Notes under the pieces: model-generated
The model's input: the letters and a program-made list of their open reading frames with translations, nothing else
Databases searched by the model: none
What the model was told of the DNA's origin: nothing
In this document: positions 15,564-23,761 of the stretch, in pieces
How the letters are laid out: every line of letters begins with the position of its first letter
How positions within the stretch are numbered: the first letter of the stretch is position 1
From: Nitrospirota bacterium
GTDB taxonomy: Bacteria > Nitrospirota > Thermodesulfovibrionia > UBA6902
Reading direction: 5' to 3'
Assembly (NCBI GenBank): GCA_016207885.1
Contig: JACQZE010000006.1
Location: 101,626 to 165,625 of the forward strand
DNA: 64,000 nt
Made by a program: the position numbers and the translations under genes

Positions 15564-16714
15564 AAAATATCTATATGGATTACGCAGCAACAAACCCTCT
15601 TCATCCTGAAGTGCTGGATGCGATGATGCCGTATTTCAAAGAGGATTTTGCAAATCCGTTAAGCGTGTATGAACCGGCTGTAAAGGCAAAAGAAGCGATA
15701 GAGAATGCGAGGCAGCAGGTCGCTTCGCTCATAAACGCAAAACCGAATGAGATCATCTTTACATCAAGCGGGGCTGAGTCCAATAACTTTGCAATCAAGG
15801 GCGCTGCCCTTGCGAACCAGAAGAAGGGCAAGCACATAATCACAACAAAGATCGAGCATCACTCTATCACAAATTCCGCGCGCTTCATGGAGAGGTCGGA
15901 TTTTACCGTGACATATCTTCCTGTAGACAAATACGGGATCGTCTCCCCTGAATCTGTTGAAAAAGCGATAATGGATGAAACGATCCTGATATCCATAAAT
16001 CATGCCAACTCTGAGATAGGAACCATTGAGCCGATCGCAGAGATCGCAAAGATAGCAAAGAGTAAAAATATAATTTTCCACACGGACGCGGTTGCATCAA
16101 CGGGTAATATACCGGTTGATGTCAGGGAGTTGAATGTTGACCTTTTATCGCTCTCCGCGCATCAGTTTTACGGCCCAAAAGGCGCTTCAGCACTTTACCT
16201 GAAAGAAGGCACAAGGATAATGCCGCTCATATACGGCGGAATACAGGAAGGCGGAAGGCGCGCAGGCACTGAGAATGTCCCGGCGATAGTCGGCATGGGT
16301 AAAGCAGCAGAGATGGCAAGAGAGAACCTCACTGCCCGAATTGCACATAACATTAAATTACGAGACAAAATAATAAGAGATGTTTCATCAATAGAGAAGG
16401 TTCACCTTACTGGCCCTATTGAAAATAGGCTTCCGGGACACGCAAGCTTTGTTGTTGAATACATTGAAGGCGAGGCCATGCTTCTGCTTCTTGCTGCCAA
16501 CGGAATCTATGCCGCGAGCGGTTCAGCCTGCACATCAAAGGCGCTTAAGGCATCTCCTGTCCTGACATCCATCGGCATACCTTCGCACATGGCGCACGGC
16601 TCCGTGGTATTCACAATAGGCCAGGAGATAACTGAAGATGATGTTGACTACTTTACTGATAAATTCAAAACTATCATAAAGAGATTAAGAGAGATGTCTC
16701 CTATCGCGCAGTGA
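15560..16714 (+). CDS. iscS: Cysteine desulfurase-like protein (IscS/NifS) lacking the PLP lysine
   Basis: A 384-residue NifS/IscS-family protein of normal length. Active-site cysteine C324 is in SGSACTS, and the expected PLP-region histidine (KIEHHS) and aspartate (HTDAVAS) are present. The lysine that normally forms the Schiff base with PLP, in the SxHKxxGPKG motif, is Gln202 here (SAHQFYGPKG, codon CAG at 16163-16165). A related case is known: IscS of Archaeoglobus fulgidus has Asp at this position. Its catalysis is therefore uncertain; it may act in a complex with IscU or use another route. Neighbours TusA and IscU are its likely partners. Confidence 0.88.
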   Translation: MKNIYMDYAATNPLHPEVLDAMMPYFKEDFANPLSVYEPAVKAKEAIENARQQVASLINAKPNEIIFTSSGAESNNFAIKGAALANQKKGKHIITTKIEHHSITNSARFMERSDFTVTYLPVDKYGIVSPESVEKAIMDETILISINHANSEIGTIEPIAEIAKIAKSKNIIFHTDAVASTGNIPVDVRELNVDLLSLSAHQFYGPKGASALYLKEGTRIMPLIYGGIQEGGRRAGTENVPAIVGMGKAAEMARENLTARIAHNIKLRDKIIRDVSSIEKVHLTGPIENRLPGHASFVVEYIEGEAMLLLLAANGIYAASGSACTSKALKASPVLTSIGIPSHMAHGSVVFTIGQEITEDDVDYFTDKFKTIIKRLREMSPIAQ

Positions 16715-16735
16715 CAGGAGAGAACGGAGGATAAC

Positions 16736-17101
16736 ATGTACAGCAAAGAGGTAATGGACCATTTTACAAACCCGAGGAATGTAGGCGAGATACCGGATGC
16801 GGACGGCGTAGGCGAAGAGGGAAACCCTACATGCGGCGACATGATGAAGATATTTATAAAGGTCGAGGGCGATAAGATAGTTGATGCCAAGTTTAAGACC
16901 TTCGGATGCGGGGCTGCTATCGCGGTATCAAGCATGATAACTGAGATGGTCAAGGGCAAGACGCTTGATGAGGCACTGGCGATATCAAAAGAAAAAGTGG
17001 CTGAAGAGCTCGGCGGACTGCCGGCTCAGAAGATGCATTGCTCAAACCTGGGCTCTGACGCACTGAGAAAGGCGATAGAAGATTACAGAAGCAGGAAATA
17101 A
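16736..17101 (+). CDS. iscU: IscU/NifU-type iron-sulfur scaffold
   Basis: A 121-residue scaffold protein. The three cluster-ligand cysteines are C33 (NPTCGD), C58 (FGCGAA) and C102 (MHCSNLG), with the assisting aspartate D35. It collects iron and sulfide from the upstream desulfurase and hands clusters to apoproteins. It follows iscS by 21 bases with a GGAGG ribosome site. Complete and of normal length. Confidence 0.93.
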   Translation: MYSKEVMDHFTNPRNVGEIPDADGVGEEGNPTCGDMMKIFIKVEGDKIVDAKFKTFGCGAAIAVSSMITEMVKGKTLDEALAISKEKVAEELGGLPAQKMHCSNLGSDALRKAIEDYRSRK

Positions 17102-17103
17102 GG

Positions 17104-19035
17104 CTAATCCGGTTTTATGGCTTTTATCTTCTTGCTCAGACTTTTTATCACAGGCCTTGTGAATCCCTGATCTTTATAATATATCTCGTTAAAGTCAGTG
17201 ACAAATGCCGCTGCCTTGCGCCTTATCTGCTCATCATCGATTCGCAGCAGAAACTCATCCAGCCCCTCACTATGGCCGCGCTCATATCCATGCTTACGCA
17301 TTCTTTTATGGAATTTACGGATGATCTTTATTTCAGCCGGGGTCTTATGAGTAATTACCCTGTAAGTAATTATTAGAACCAAAATTATAGGGATGAGAAT
17401 AATTATAAAACTGCCAGCGCTCTTTTTGCCGACAGAAAGATCTATATCGAGCCCGGGATTTTTTATGCCCTGCCCTAATCTCATAAAAAGTGTGAACTGT
17501 TTTCTAAGGTCATAGTCAATAACAAAGCCGTTCCAGAAATAGTTGACAACATCAAGCGCCATCCCCAGTTTAAAGAATACACCGCTCTGGTAACTCCTGA
17601 TGATCACTTCACGGGATGCAGGTGTCGGATCAACCCTGACCCAGCCGCGGCCCTTTATATACGCCTCAACCCAGACATGCGCGTTTCTCTGCTGTACTAC
17701 ATAATATCCGCCCACCGCGTTATAGTCAGCGCCTTTGTAGCCGCCCACAACCCTTGCCGGAACACCTGACAGCCTGAGCAGCACAGCCATTGAAGAAGCG
17801 TAATATTCACAATTGCCGTACTTGAGATCGAATAAAAAATCTTCCAAAGGCGTTGTTGATACAGGCAGTCCCTCCATCGAGTATGTAAATTTTTCATCAG
17901 AATAAAAGCGCAATATTGAATCAAGTTGTTCCTGCGCATCCTTGCCTGCAGAAAGCCTTAATGCCAGGCCGGTTATCTTCCTGGAAATATTATCAGGAAG
18001 CTGCAGATAGATATCCTCATTTATAGCATCTTCATAAATGGTCTCATCTAATACAGAGACAACATCATATTTAATCCTTTTATCCGGGCTCCGCGGCAGA
18101 GTGTAAGTGAATACCTTGCTTGTTCTGGACCTGTTAATTGACACTGGCCGGTCAATGGCAAAAAGATATTTATAATTATACGGCTCTAAAAATATCGTCT
18201 GCTCTACCCTTTCACCCTTTAACGCCTGCTTCCCTAACTTTACCATCTCTCTCTTATCTGACATCTTCCAGCTTTTGCCGTCAAAGTAGTCAAATACAAT
18301 GCCCCTCCAATAAAGCAGTGAAGACGGTATCTCTTTCATCTCTGCCCTGAATATCGTGCCGGTATCCTCCTGTATCTCAGATACCATGCCGAGATTAATG
18401 TCCTCTGAAAAACCTGTCATTGCCTTTTGTCCCGGTGTCGATACCTTTAGAAGAGGCGAGAACGGCCTGGGCAGAATTATAAAGAAGATCACAGTCAAAG
18501 GGATCGCTGCCGCAGGGATGAGCAGAGCTTTTGAAACTATCTTAAAGAGAACATCTTTTTTCAGGAGCAGATCCGGTTCCTCGGACAAGTATGCAAGAAG
18601 GACTATCGCGACTGTGAATAAAAATACCAGGCTGAGAAAGTATATCAAGAACAAAAGATCCGTAGAGAGCAAAGCAGAGCCAAGGAGGAGAAAGACCGAA
18701 ATGGTATATATCTGAAGGTGGTCTCTTGTCTTCTTGTCTTCAAGGAATTTAACTGCAAGAAGAAAGATGAACATCTCTATCATCTTTTCGATCAGGTTTT
18801 CATAATTCATGTTCATAACCGTAATGAATATGAATATGACCGCTATGGAATTTAAGTCCCATCGCGGGAAGATGAACCTGTTTGTCTTCTCAAATATGGC
18901 GGATGTTATTAAAAGCGAAACAAATAGCAGAGAGTATAAATAACTGACATGCTGTACAACAGAGAGAAAACCTATGGCTCCTATCAGGAAAGTTATAAGC
19001 TTGACCGCTAACTTAATACTGATATCAGCTTTCAT
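17104..19035 (-). CDS. Membrane transglutaminase-like protein (TgpA/DUF3488 type)
   Basis: A 643-residue protein. The N-terminal 190 residues hold six or more hydrophobic helices. A periplasmic transglutaminase core follows with the catalytic Cys in CEYYASSMAVLLRLSGVPAR, His in NAHVWVEAY and Asp in VRVDPTPAS. One more helix and a cytoplasmic tail end the protein. These proteins usually accompany MoxR and DUF58 genes, as here, but their substrate is unknown. I chose the ATG at 19035, which overlaps the DUF58 stop; a start at 19062 lies within the DUF58 gene. Confidence 0.88.
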   Translation of the reverse strand: MKADISIKLAVKLITFLIGAIGFLSVVQHVSYLYSLLFVSLLITSAIFEKTNRFIFPRWDLNSIAVIFIFITVMNMNYENLIEKMIEMFIFLLAVKFLEDKKTRDHLQIYTISVFLLLGSALLSTDLLFLIYFLSLVFLFTVAIVLLAYLSEEPDLLLKKDVLFKIVSKALLIPAAAIPLTVIFFIILPRPFSPLLKVSTPGQKAMTGFSEDINLGMVSEIQEDTGTIFRAEMKEIPSSLLYWRGIVFDYFDGKSWKMSDKREMVKLGKQALKGERVEQTIFLEPYNYKYLFAIDRPVSINRSRTSKVFTYTLPRSPDKRIKYDVVSVLDETIYEDAINEDIYLQLPDNISRKITGLALRLSAGKDAQEQLDSILRFYSDEKFTYSMEGLPVSTTPLEDFLFDLKYGNCEYYASSMAVLLRLSGVPARVVGGYKGADYNAVGGYYVVQQRNAHVWVEAYIKGRGWVRVDPTPASREVIIRSYQSGVFFKLGMALDVVNYFWNGFVIDYDLRKQFTLFMRLGQGIKNPGLDIDLSVGKKSAGSFIIILIPIILVLIITYRVITHKTPAEIKIIRKFHKRMRKHGYERGHSEGLDEFLLRIDDEQIRRKAAAFVTDFNEIYYKDQGFTRPVIKSLSKKIKAIKPD

Positions 19036-19903
19036 CCGCGGCACCATATAAAGCCAGCTCATTTAAGACTGTGTATTTGTGGGAATTGGCAGTTTCCGGT
19101 AAATAGAGTTTATCTCTTATCTTGAAACCGAAAGGCACGCCCTTTTTATAGAGCTGCAGGATTGTATATGTAATGCAGGAGACCTTTTCTTCAAGTATCT
19201 TCATATCAATATCATCGAAATCAATTATTAGCGGATTAAAAGAGGCTGAAGATAATTCCTTTGTCTGGAGCTTATCTGTCTTTGCAGTCGCCTTCCAGTT
19301 TATATATCTAAGCGGGTCGCCGCTTATATAATCACGTATGGAGATCATCTCAGGATAGAACCCGGCTTTATTGACCGGCAGTTCGCCGGACCTTCGAACC
19401 TTCTCTTCAACATGGCTCAAAAGCTCACATCTCTTTGGTTCAGGAAATACTATGAAGTCAAAGCTCTTTTTGATCTTCCTGCACCTTACAAAGAAATTAA
19501 AAGGAAACGCGGAACACAGATACAGCTCGTCTATGCTCTGCCTGCCCCTGGCCTCAAAGGTGAAATTAACATATGCTGACGATTCGGACTTTACGCTTAT
19601 AAACGGCAGGAAGGCGCTTTCTCCGGCGACATGCACCCTGAACATAAAGCCCGGAAGATATCTTCGCCTGTTGATGTTCCTGATCTTTAATGGAAAGGGC
19701 CTGTTAGCGTATACTTCGAGCGAAGGCTCAAGCTCAATGTCAATTCCCGATATATTGGCTTTTCCGAGAAGGCCGGAGATAACCATGAAGCTCAAGAGCG
19801 CGGAGACGATAAGATAAACAAGATTAAGGCCGCTGTTTGCTGCGACAAGGGCAAGAAAGATAGTTATGACAATATACAGCTTGCCGGCTTTTGTGATCCT
19901 GAT
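19025..19903 (-). CDS. DUF58 protein, start codon probably non-canonical
   Basis: A DUF58-family protein with the conserved SIRDYISGDPLRYINWKATAK motif region near the middle. The first in-frame ATG (19795) would remove a conserved N-terminus that is visible in frame upstream: ITKAGKLYIV, then a hydrophobic pair including ANSGLNLVYL. No ATG, GTG or TTG precedes that segment. The best candidate is ATC at 19903-19901, overlapping the MoxR stop as TAATC where TAATG would be expected, with an AAAGAGG ribosome site. With it the protein is 292 residues. Function is unknown; it is co-encoded with MoxR and the transglutaminase. Confidence 0.75.
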   Translation of the reverse strand: MRITKAGKLYIVITIFLALVAANSGLNLVYLIVSALLSFMVISGLLGKANISGIDIELEPSLEVYANRPFPLKIRNINRRRYLPGFMFRVHVAGESAFLPFISVKSESSAYVNFTFEARGRQSIDELYLCSAFPFNFFVRCRKIKKSFDFIVFPEPKRCELLSHVEEKVRRSGELPVNKAGFYPEMISIRDYISGDPLRYINWKATAKTDKLQTKELSSASFNPLIIDFDDIDMKILEEKVSCITYTILQLYKKGVPFGFKIRDKLYLPETANSHKYTVLNELALYGAADES

Positions 19904-20835
19904 TAAACGGGAACTGGGACCTCTTTTACTATCGATCTTATGATCTCCTTTTTATCATAGCTCTCATACTCATCCTTAAAAATAACCCTGTGAGGAATAG
20001 TAAACTCAGCCATCTCTTTGACATCCTCAGGGATCAAAAAGTCTCTGCCGCTGAAAAAGGCGTTTGTTCTTGCCGTCTCGGTTATGGCAAGCGCTCCTCT
20101 TGTTGACAGCCCTGTCAGAAGATACTTGCAGCTCCTTGTAGCCTTTACTACATCCAGAATATATGCAAGAACATTATCAGATATATAGACATTATCCCTG
20201 ATGCTCTTCTGGATGCTGACAACCTCATCCTTGTCTATCAGGCGCTCAGTCAAAGCCGCTGACTCGCTGCCCATGACCTCTTTGATTATCCTTTTTTCAG
20301 AATCCTTGTCAGGATAGCCGATATTGATCTGCATCATAAACCTGTCGACCTGTGATTTGGGAAGCGGGAAGGTTCCGTGATGCTCTACAGGGTTCTGTGT
20401 TGCGATAACAAAAAAAGGTTGCTCAAGCTTATAAGTCACCCCCTCCACCGTTATCTGCCTCTCCTGCATCGCCTCGAGCAGCGCGCTCTGTGTCTTTGAG
20501 GTAGCCCTGTTTATCTCATCTACCAGAACAATATTGTTGAATATAGGGCCGGGGTGAAACTCAAATGAATCAGTATTCTTGTTGTATATTGATACGCCTG
20601 TAATATCGGAAGGCAGAAGGTCATTTGTACACTGGATCCTCCCGAACTTCAGCCCGAAGGCATTGGCGATGCTGACGGCAAGTGTTGTCTTGCCCAGTCC
20701 CGGAAGATCTTCTATCAATAAATGCCCCTGTGAAAAGAAGGTGATAAGCGACAGGCGAAGCGCCTTCTCCTTGCCGTGAAGATGCAGCAAGAGCGATTGG
20801 AGTATCTCATTGAATTTCTGTATCTTTGTATCCAT
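19903..20835 (-). CDS. MoxR-family AAA+ ATPase
   Basis: A 310-residue AAA+ ATPase. Walker A is LPGLGKTTLA, Walker B is VLVDEINRA, and the sensor region IATQNPVEHHGTFPLP with the MoxR-typical QNP is present. MoxR ATPases act as chaperones for assembly or cofactor insertion, usually with DUF58 and VWA proteins. It is the first gene of a three-gene minus-strand operon and is divergent from mqnD across 67 bases. Confidence 0.93.
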   Translation of the reverse strand: MDTKIQKFNEILQSLLLHLHGKEKALRLSLITFFSQGHLLIEDLPGLGKTTLAVSIANAFGLKFGRIQCTNDLLPSDITGVSIYNKNTDSFEFHPGPIFNNIVLVDEINRATSKTQSALLEAMQERQITVEGVTYKLEQPFFVIATQNPVEHHGTFPLPKSQVDRFMMQINIGYPDKDSEKRIIKEVMGSESAALTERLIDKDEVVSIQKSIRDNVYISDNVLAYILDVVKATRSCKYLLTGLSTRGALAITETARTNAFFSGRDFLIPEDVKEMAEFTIPHRVIFKDEYESYDKKEIIRSIVKEVPVPV

Positions 20836-20902
20836 AATTGCCTTCGTCCGGCCGTTTTCTTATATGATATAATACAAGCGATATAATTGTAAGGATCGCG
20901 AT

Positions 20903-21745
20903 ATGAAAAATCTATCACTCGGCTACTCGCCCTGCCCTAATGACACATTTATCTTCTATGCAATGGTTCACAGCCTTATTGATTCCATGGGTTTTACATT
21001 CAACGAAGTATTGCTTGATGTCGAAACATTAAATCAGATGGCCTTGAGAAAAGAACTGGATATTTCAAAGGTCTCTCATCATGCATTCGGAGGGCTAAGA
21101 AAAGATTACTGCATGCTTCGTTCCGGAGGCGCGCTCGGCAAAGGCTGCGGACCGCTTCTGATCGGAGCAGAAGCATATTCCATCAGCGAATTAAAGGATA
21201 AAAGGATCGCAATCCCCGGAAGGCTTACAACCGCATACCTTCTGCTTCAGTTGTTTGACCCGGACTTTAAGATCGGAAAAGCAGATATTTCAGTAATGCC
21301 TTTTAATGAGATCATGCCAGCCATTAAAAATGGAGATGTCGATGCAGGCCTGATAATCCATGAGAGCAGATTCACATACCCCTCATATGGATTAAAAGAG
21401 ATTATAGACCTTGGCAAATGGTGGGAAGAAGAGACAGGGCTGCTCCTTCCTCTGGGATGTATAATCGCCAGAAGAGGACTTGGCGCTGAGGCTATCAATG
21501 CTGTCGATAATACAATTCATAAGAGTATTGAGTTTGCTTTTAATAATAGAGATGCCGTGATGCGGTATATCAAAGAACATGCTCAGGAACTTTCTGATGA
21601 TGTAATAAACAGGCACATTGACCTCTATGTCAACAAATATTCGCTGGATACAGGCGCTGACGGTGAAGAGGCTGTTAAAGAGCTGCTGTTACGGGCTGAA
21701 GGCGCAGGGATCATTCAAAAGGCTGACGAACCGCTTTTCATATGA
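20903..21745 (+). CDS. mqnD: MqnD, 1,4-dihydroxy-6-naphthoate synthase
   Basis: A 280-residue periplasmic-binding-fold enzyme of the futalosine route to menaquinone. The N-terminus LGYSPCPNDTFIFYAMVH is the MqnD signature, and the conserved GKGCGPLL, IPGRLTTAYLLL and LIIHESRFTY segments follow. It converts cyclic de-hypoxanthinyl futalosine to dihydroxynaphthoate. Its presence supports menaquinone as the electron donor for the cytochrome b modules in this window. Two TATAAT-like boxes lie upstream (20868-20873 and 20882-20887). It overlaps the next gene by ATGA. Confidence 0.92.
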   Translation: MKNLSLGYSPCPNDTFIFYAMVHSLIDSMGFTFNEVLLDVETLNQMALRKELDISKVSHHAFGGLRKDYCMLRSGGALGKGCGPLLIGAEAYSISELKDKRIAIPGRLTTAYLLLQLFDPDFKIGKADISVMPFNEIMPAIKNGDVDAGLIIHESRFTYPSYGLKEIIDLGKWWEEETGLLLPLGCIIARRGLGAEAINAVDNTIHKSIEFAFNNRDAVMRYIKEHAQELSDDVINRHIDLYVNKYSLDTGADGEEAVKELLLRAEGAGIIQKADEPLFI

Positions 21746-22689
21746 AACCCAGACTCCTTGCAGGCATTGACATAGGAACAAACACCTTCAGGCTTCTGAT
21801 CGCTGAGGCAAGCAATAACAGCCTGAAACCTGTCTGTTCAAAACGTATGATAACAAGGCTGGGCGAAGGTGTCTCCATTAATAATATGCTCAGGCCTGAA
21901 GCGATAAAAAGAAGTATTGACGCGCTTAAAGAGTTCCGGAAAATCATTGACGCTCACAAAACGGAAGCAACCTCTGCCATTGGAACAAGCGTTCTCAGGG
22001 AAGCAAAAAACAGATCCCTGTTTTTATGTGAAGCGATGCGGGAGACGGGAATTGAGATAAAGACAGCGTCAAAAAGTGAAGAAGCAGCCTTCTCAGCTTC
22101 AGGCATGATGATGGACCTGCATGTTCCTGAGTCAGCGCTTCTTATTGACATAGGAGGGGGGAGCACGGAATTCATTTTGACAGATAAAGGGGAACAGGTA
22201 TTTTTTGAAAGCCTCAATCTTGGCGCGGTTTATTTACACGACATGTATATTAAGAGCAATCCGCCTGCTGCTGAAGAAATATCTATGATGGAGAAGGAGA
22301 TTTCCAGACAGCTTGATTCAATCGCAGGATCTCTTCATGAACATCTATCAGGAGAATCATCCCTTATCGGAACTGCCGGCACAATAACCGCTCTCTCAGC
22401 AATGGTTCAGGGCCTTTCCGAGTTTCAGCATGGCAGAATACATAACTCAAAGCTAACGCTTGAGAATGCAAATTACATATATTCAGAAATGTCAAAAGTT
22501 ACCATAAAAGAGAGGCTGAGGCTATATCCGGTGCTTGAGCCTTCGAGGGCGGACATTATACTGTCCGGGACTTCCATTCTTTTGAAGACAATGAAAACAT
22601 TTAATTTCCAGGAGATAACTGTCTCGGATTACGGGCTGAGAGAAGGGATCATTCTGAATCTGTATAATATATTATCTGCCGGTAACTGA
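21742..22689 (+). CDS. Ppx/GppA-family phosphatase
   Basis: A 315-residue protein of the exopolyphosphatase/pppGpp phosphatase family. It has the sugar-kinase/actin fold motifs AGIDIGTNTFRLLIAE near the N-terminus, LIDIGGGSTEFIL in the middle and GTAGTITALSAM. It lacks the C-terminal HD domain of long Ppx proteins. It should hydrolyse polyphosphate or pppGpp. It is translationally coupled to mqnD. Confidence 0.9.
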   Translation: MKPRLLAGIDIGTNTFRLLIAEASNNSLKPVCSKRMITRLGEGVSINNMLRPEAIKRSIDALKEFRKIIDAHKTEATSAIGTSVLREAKNRSLFLCEAMRETGIEIKTASKSEEAAFSASGMMMDLHVPESALLIDIGGGSTEFILTDKGEQVFFESLNLGAVYLHDMYIKSNPPAAEEISMMEKEISRQLDSIAGSLHEHLSGESSLIGTAGTITALSAMVQGLSEFQHGRIHNSKLTLENANYIYSEMSKVTIKERLRLYPVLEPSRADIILSGTSILLKTMKTFNFQEITVSDYGLREGIILNLYNILSAGN

Positions 22690-22710
22690 TATTAAAAAGG
22701 AATATGGATA

Positions 22711-23163
22711 ATGAATATAAATAAAGCAACAATTAAAGATGTCAGAGGCATGCAGTCGCTTATAAATAATTTCGCAAAAAAAGACCTTATGCTTCCGAGA
22801 TCGCTTAATGAGATATACGAGAATATACGGGATTTTTATGTATGTGTTGAAGATGACAAGGTCATTGCCGTATCAGCCCTGCACGTCCTATGGGAAGACA
22901 TCGCTGAAATAAAATCTCTTGTAGTCTCAAGCGAATACCAGGGACAGGGCATAGGTAAAAAACTGATAAGAAAATGCTTAAAAGAAGCAGCAGCCCTTGG
23001 ATTAAAGAAAGTCTTTGCCCTCACATATAAACCTGAGTTTTTTATCAGTCAGGGTTTCAGGGAAGCAGATAAGAATGCCCTGCCTCAAAAGATATGGGGG
23101 GAATGCCTTAAGTGCCACAAATTCCCTGAATGTGATGAATCAGCTGTTCTTATCGAGCTTTAA
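22711..23163 (+). CDS. GNAT N-acetyltransferase, short ArgA-like type
   Basis: A 150-residue GNAT protein. The acetyl-CoA-binding motif is EYQGQGIGKKLIRKCL. The C-terminal segment PQKIWGECLKCHKFPECDE, with three cysteines, is typical of short N-acetylglutamate synthase-like proteins, so a role in arginine biosynthesis is likely but unproven. An AAAAAGGA ribosome site precedes the ATG. The C-K-C-H here is not a heme site; the protein is cytoplasmic. Confidence 0.82.
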   Translation: MNINKATIKDVRGMQSLINNFAKKDLMLPRSLNEIYENIRDFYVCVEDDKVIAVSALHVLWEDIAEIKSLVVSSEYQGQGIGKKLIRKCLKEAAALGLKKVFALTYKPEFFISQGFREADKNALPQKIWGECLKCHKFPECDESAVLIEL

Positions 23164-23191
23164 GTTTATTTTTTTAGCACAACAAGTATTG

Positions 23192-23740
23192 TTAATCAGC
23201 AGTCTTATGATCATCACCAGGCTGCACTCTTATGTAAGCATTATCTCTTAATTCTTTTATATGCTCAGAAATTCTTATATTTAACTTTTCATCGACAAGT
23301 AAAGCCTCTACCTGATCCTGAACATCATAAAAGTTTTTCCCTTTAAACAAAGATGAATTCTTTATGTAATAGTCTTCAACTGCTTCGAATGGTATATGGA
23401 TAAAGGCTTTTATCCTTCTTTCAAGATATCTTTCTACAAGCAAGTTATCAGAAACCTTAGTGTCAGGAGAAATTTCAAAACTGAATTTCTTTGCCTGTTC
23501 CAGGATCAGCTCCGTGTTGACCATCTCATCAAGAAATTCCTCTTTGGATATGCCTCTTCCCGAGGCTATGGCGTTTTCATAGGCATTATTGAATTCACTC
23601 AGCAATATCACCTCATCATTGACAATGGCAACCACTCTTTCAATGATCTCAGTATCTGCAAGAACGGATGAGATCTGCAAGAAAAGAATGAATGAGGCAG
23701 TCATTGCAATATTAAAGAAAATATCTGCTCTAAGCCGCAT
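23192..23740 (-). CDS. SurA-N-like periplasmic chaperone without a PPIase domain
   Basis: A 182-residue exported protein with a signal peptide ending near SSVLADT. The sequence IIERVVAIVNDEVILLSEF followed by helices matches the SurA N-terminal chaperone domain. No parvulin (PpiC) domain is present, so it is much shorter than E. coli SurA. It lies downstream of the TamB-like and Omp85 genes on the same strand, so it probably escorts outer-membrane proteins to that machinery. Confidence 0.82.
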   Translation of the reverse strand: MRLRADIFFNIAMTASFILFLQISSVLADTEIIERVVAIVNDEVILLSEFNNAYENAIASGRGISKEEFLDEMVNTELILEQAKKFSFEISPDTKVSDNLLVERYLERRIKAFIHIPFEAVEDYYIKNSSLFKGKNFYDVQDQVEALLVDEKLNIRISEHIKELRDNAYIRVQPGDDHKTAD

Positions 23741-23761
23741 TATACATTTACCTTTCCTTTA

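Noticed and set aside
20845..20890. Promoter for mqnD
   Set aside because: Two TATAAT boxes are present but I find no acceptable -35 at a normal distance, so I did not list it as a feature.
22711..23163. CLKCH in the acetyltransferase as a heme motif
   Set aside because: The protein has no export signal and the cysteines belong to a segment typical of short ArgA-like enzymes.
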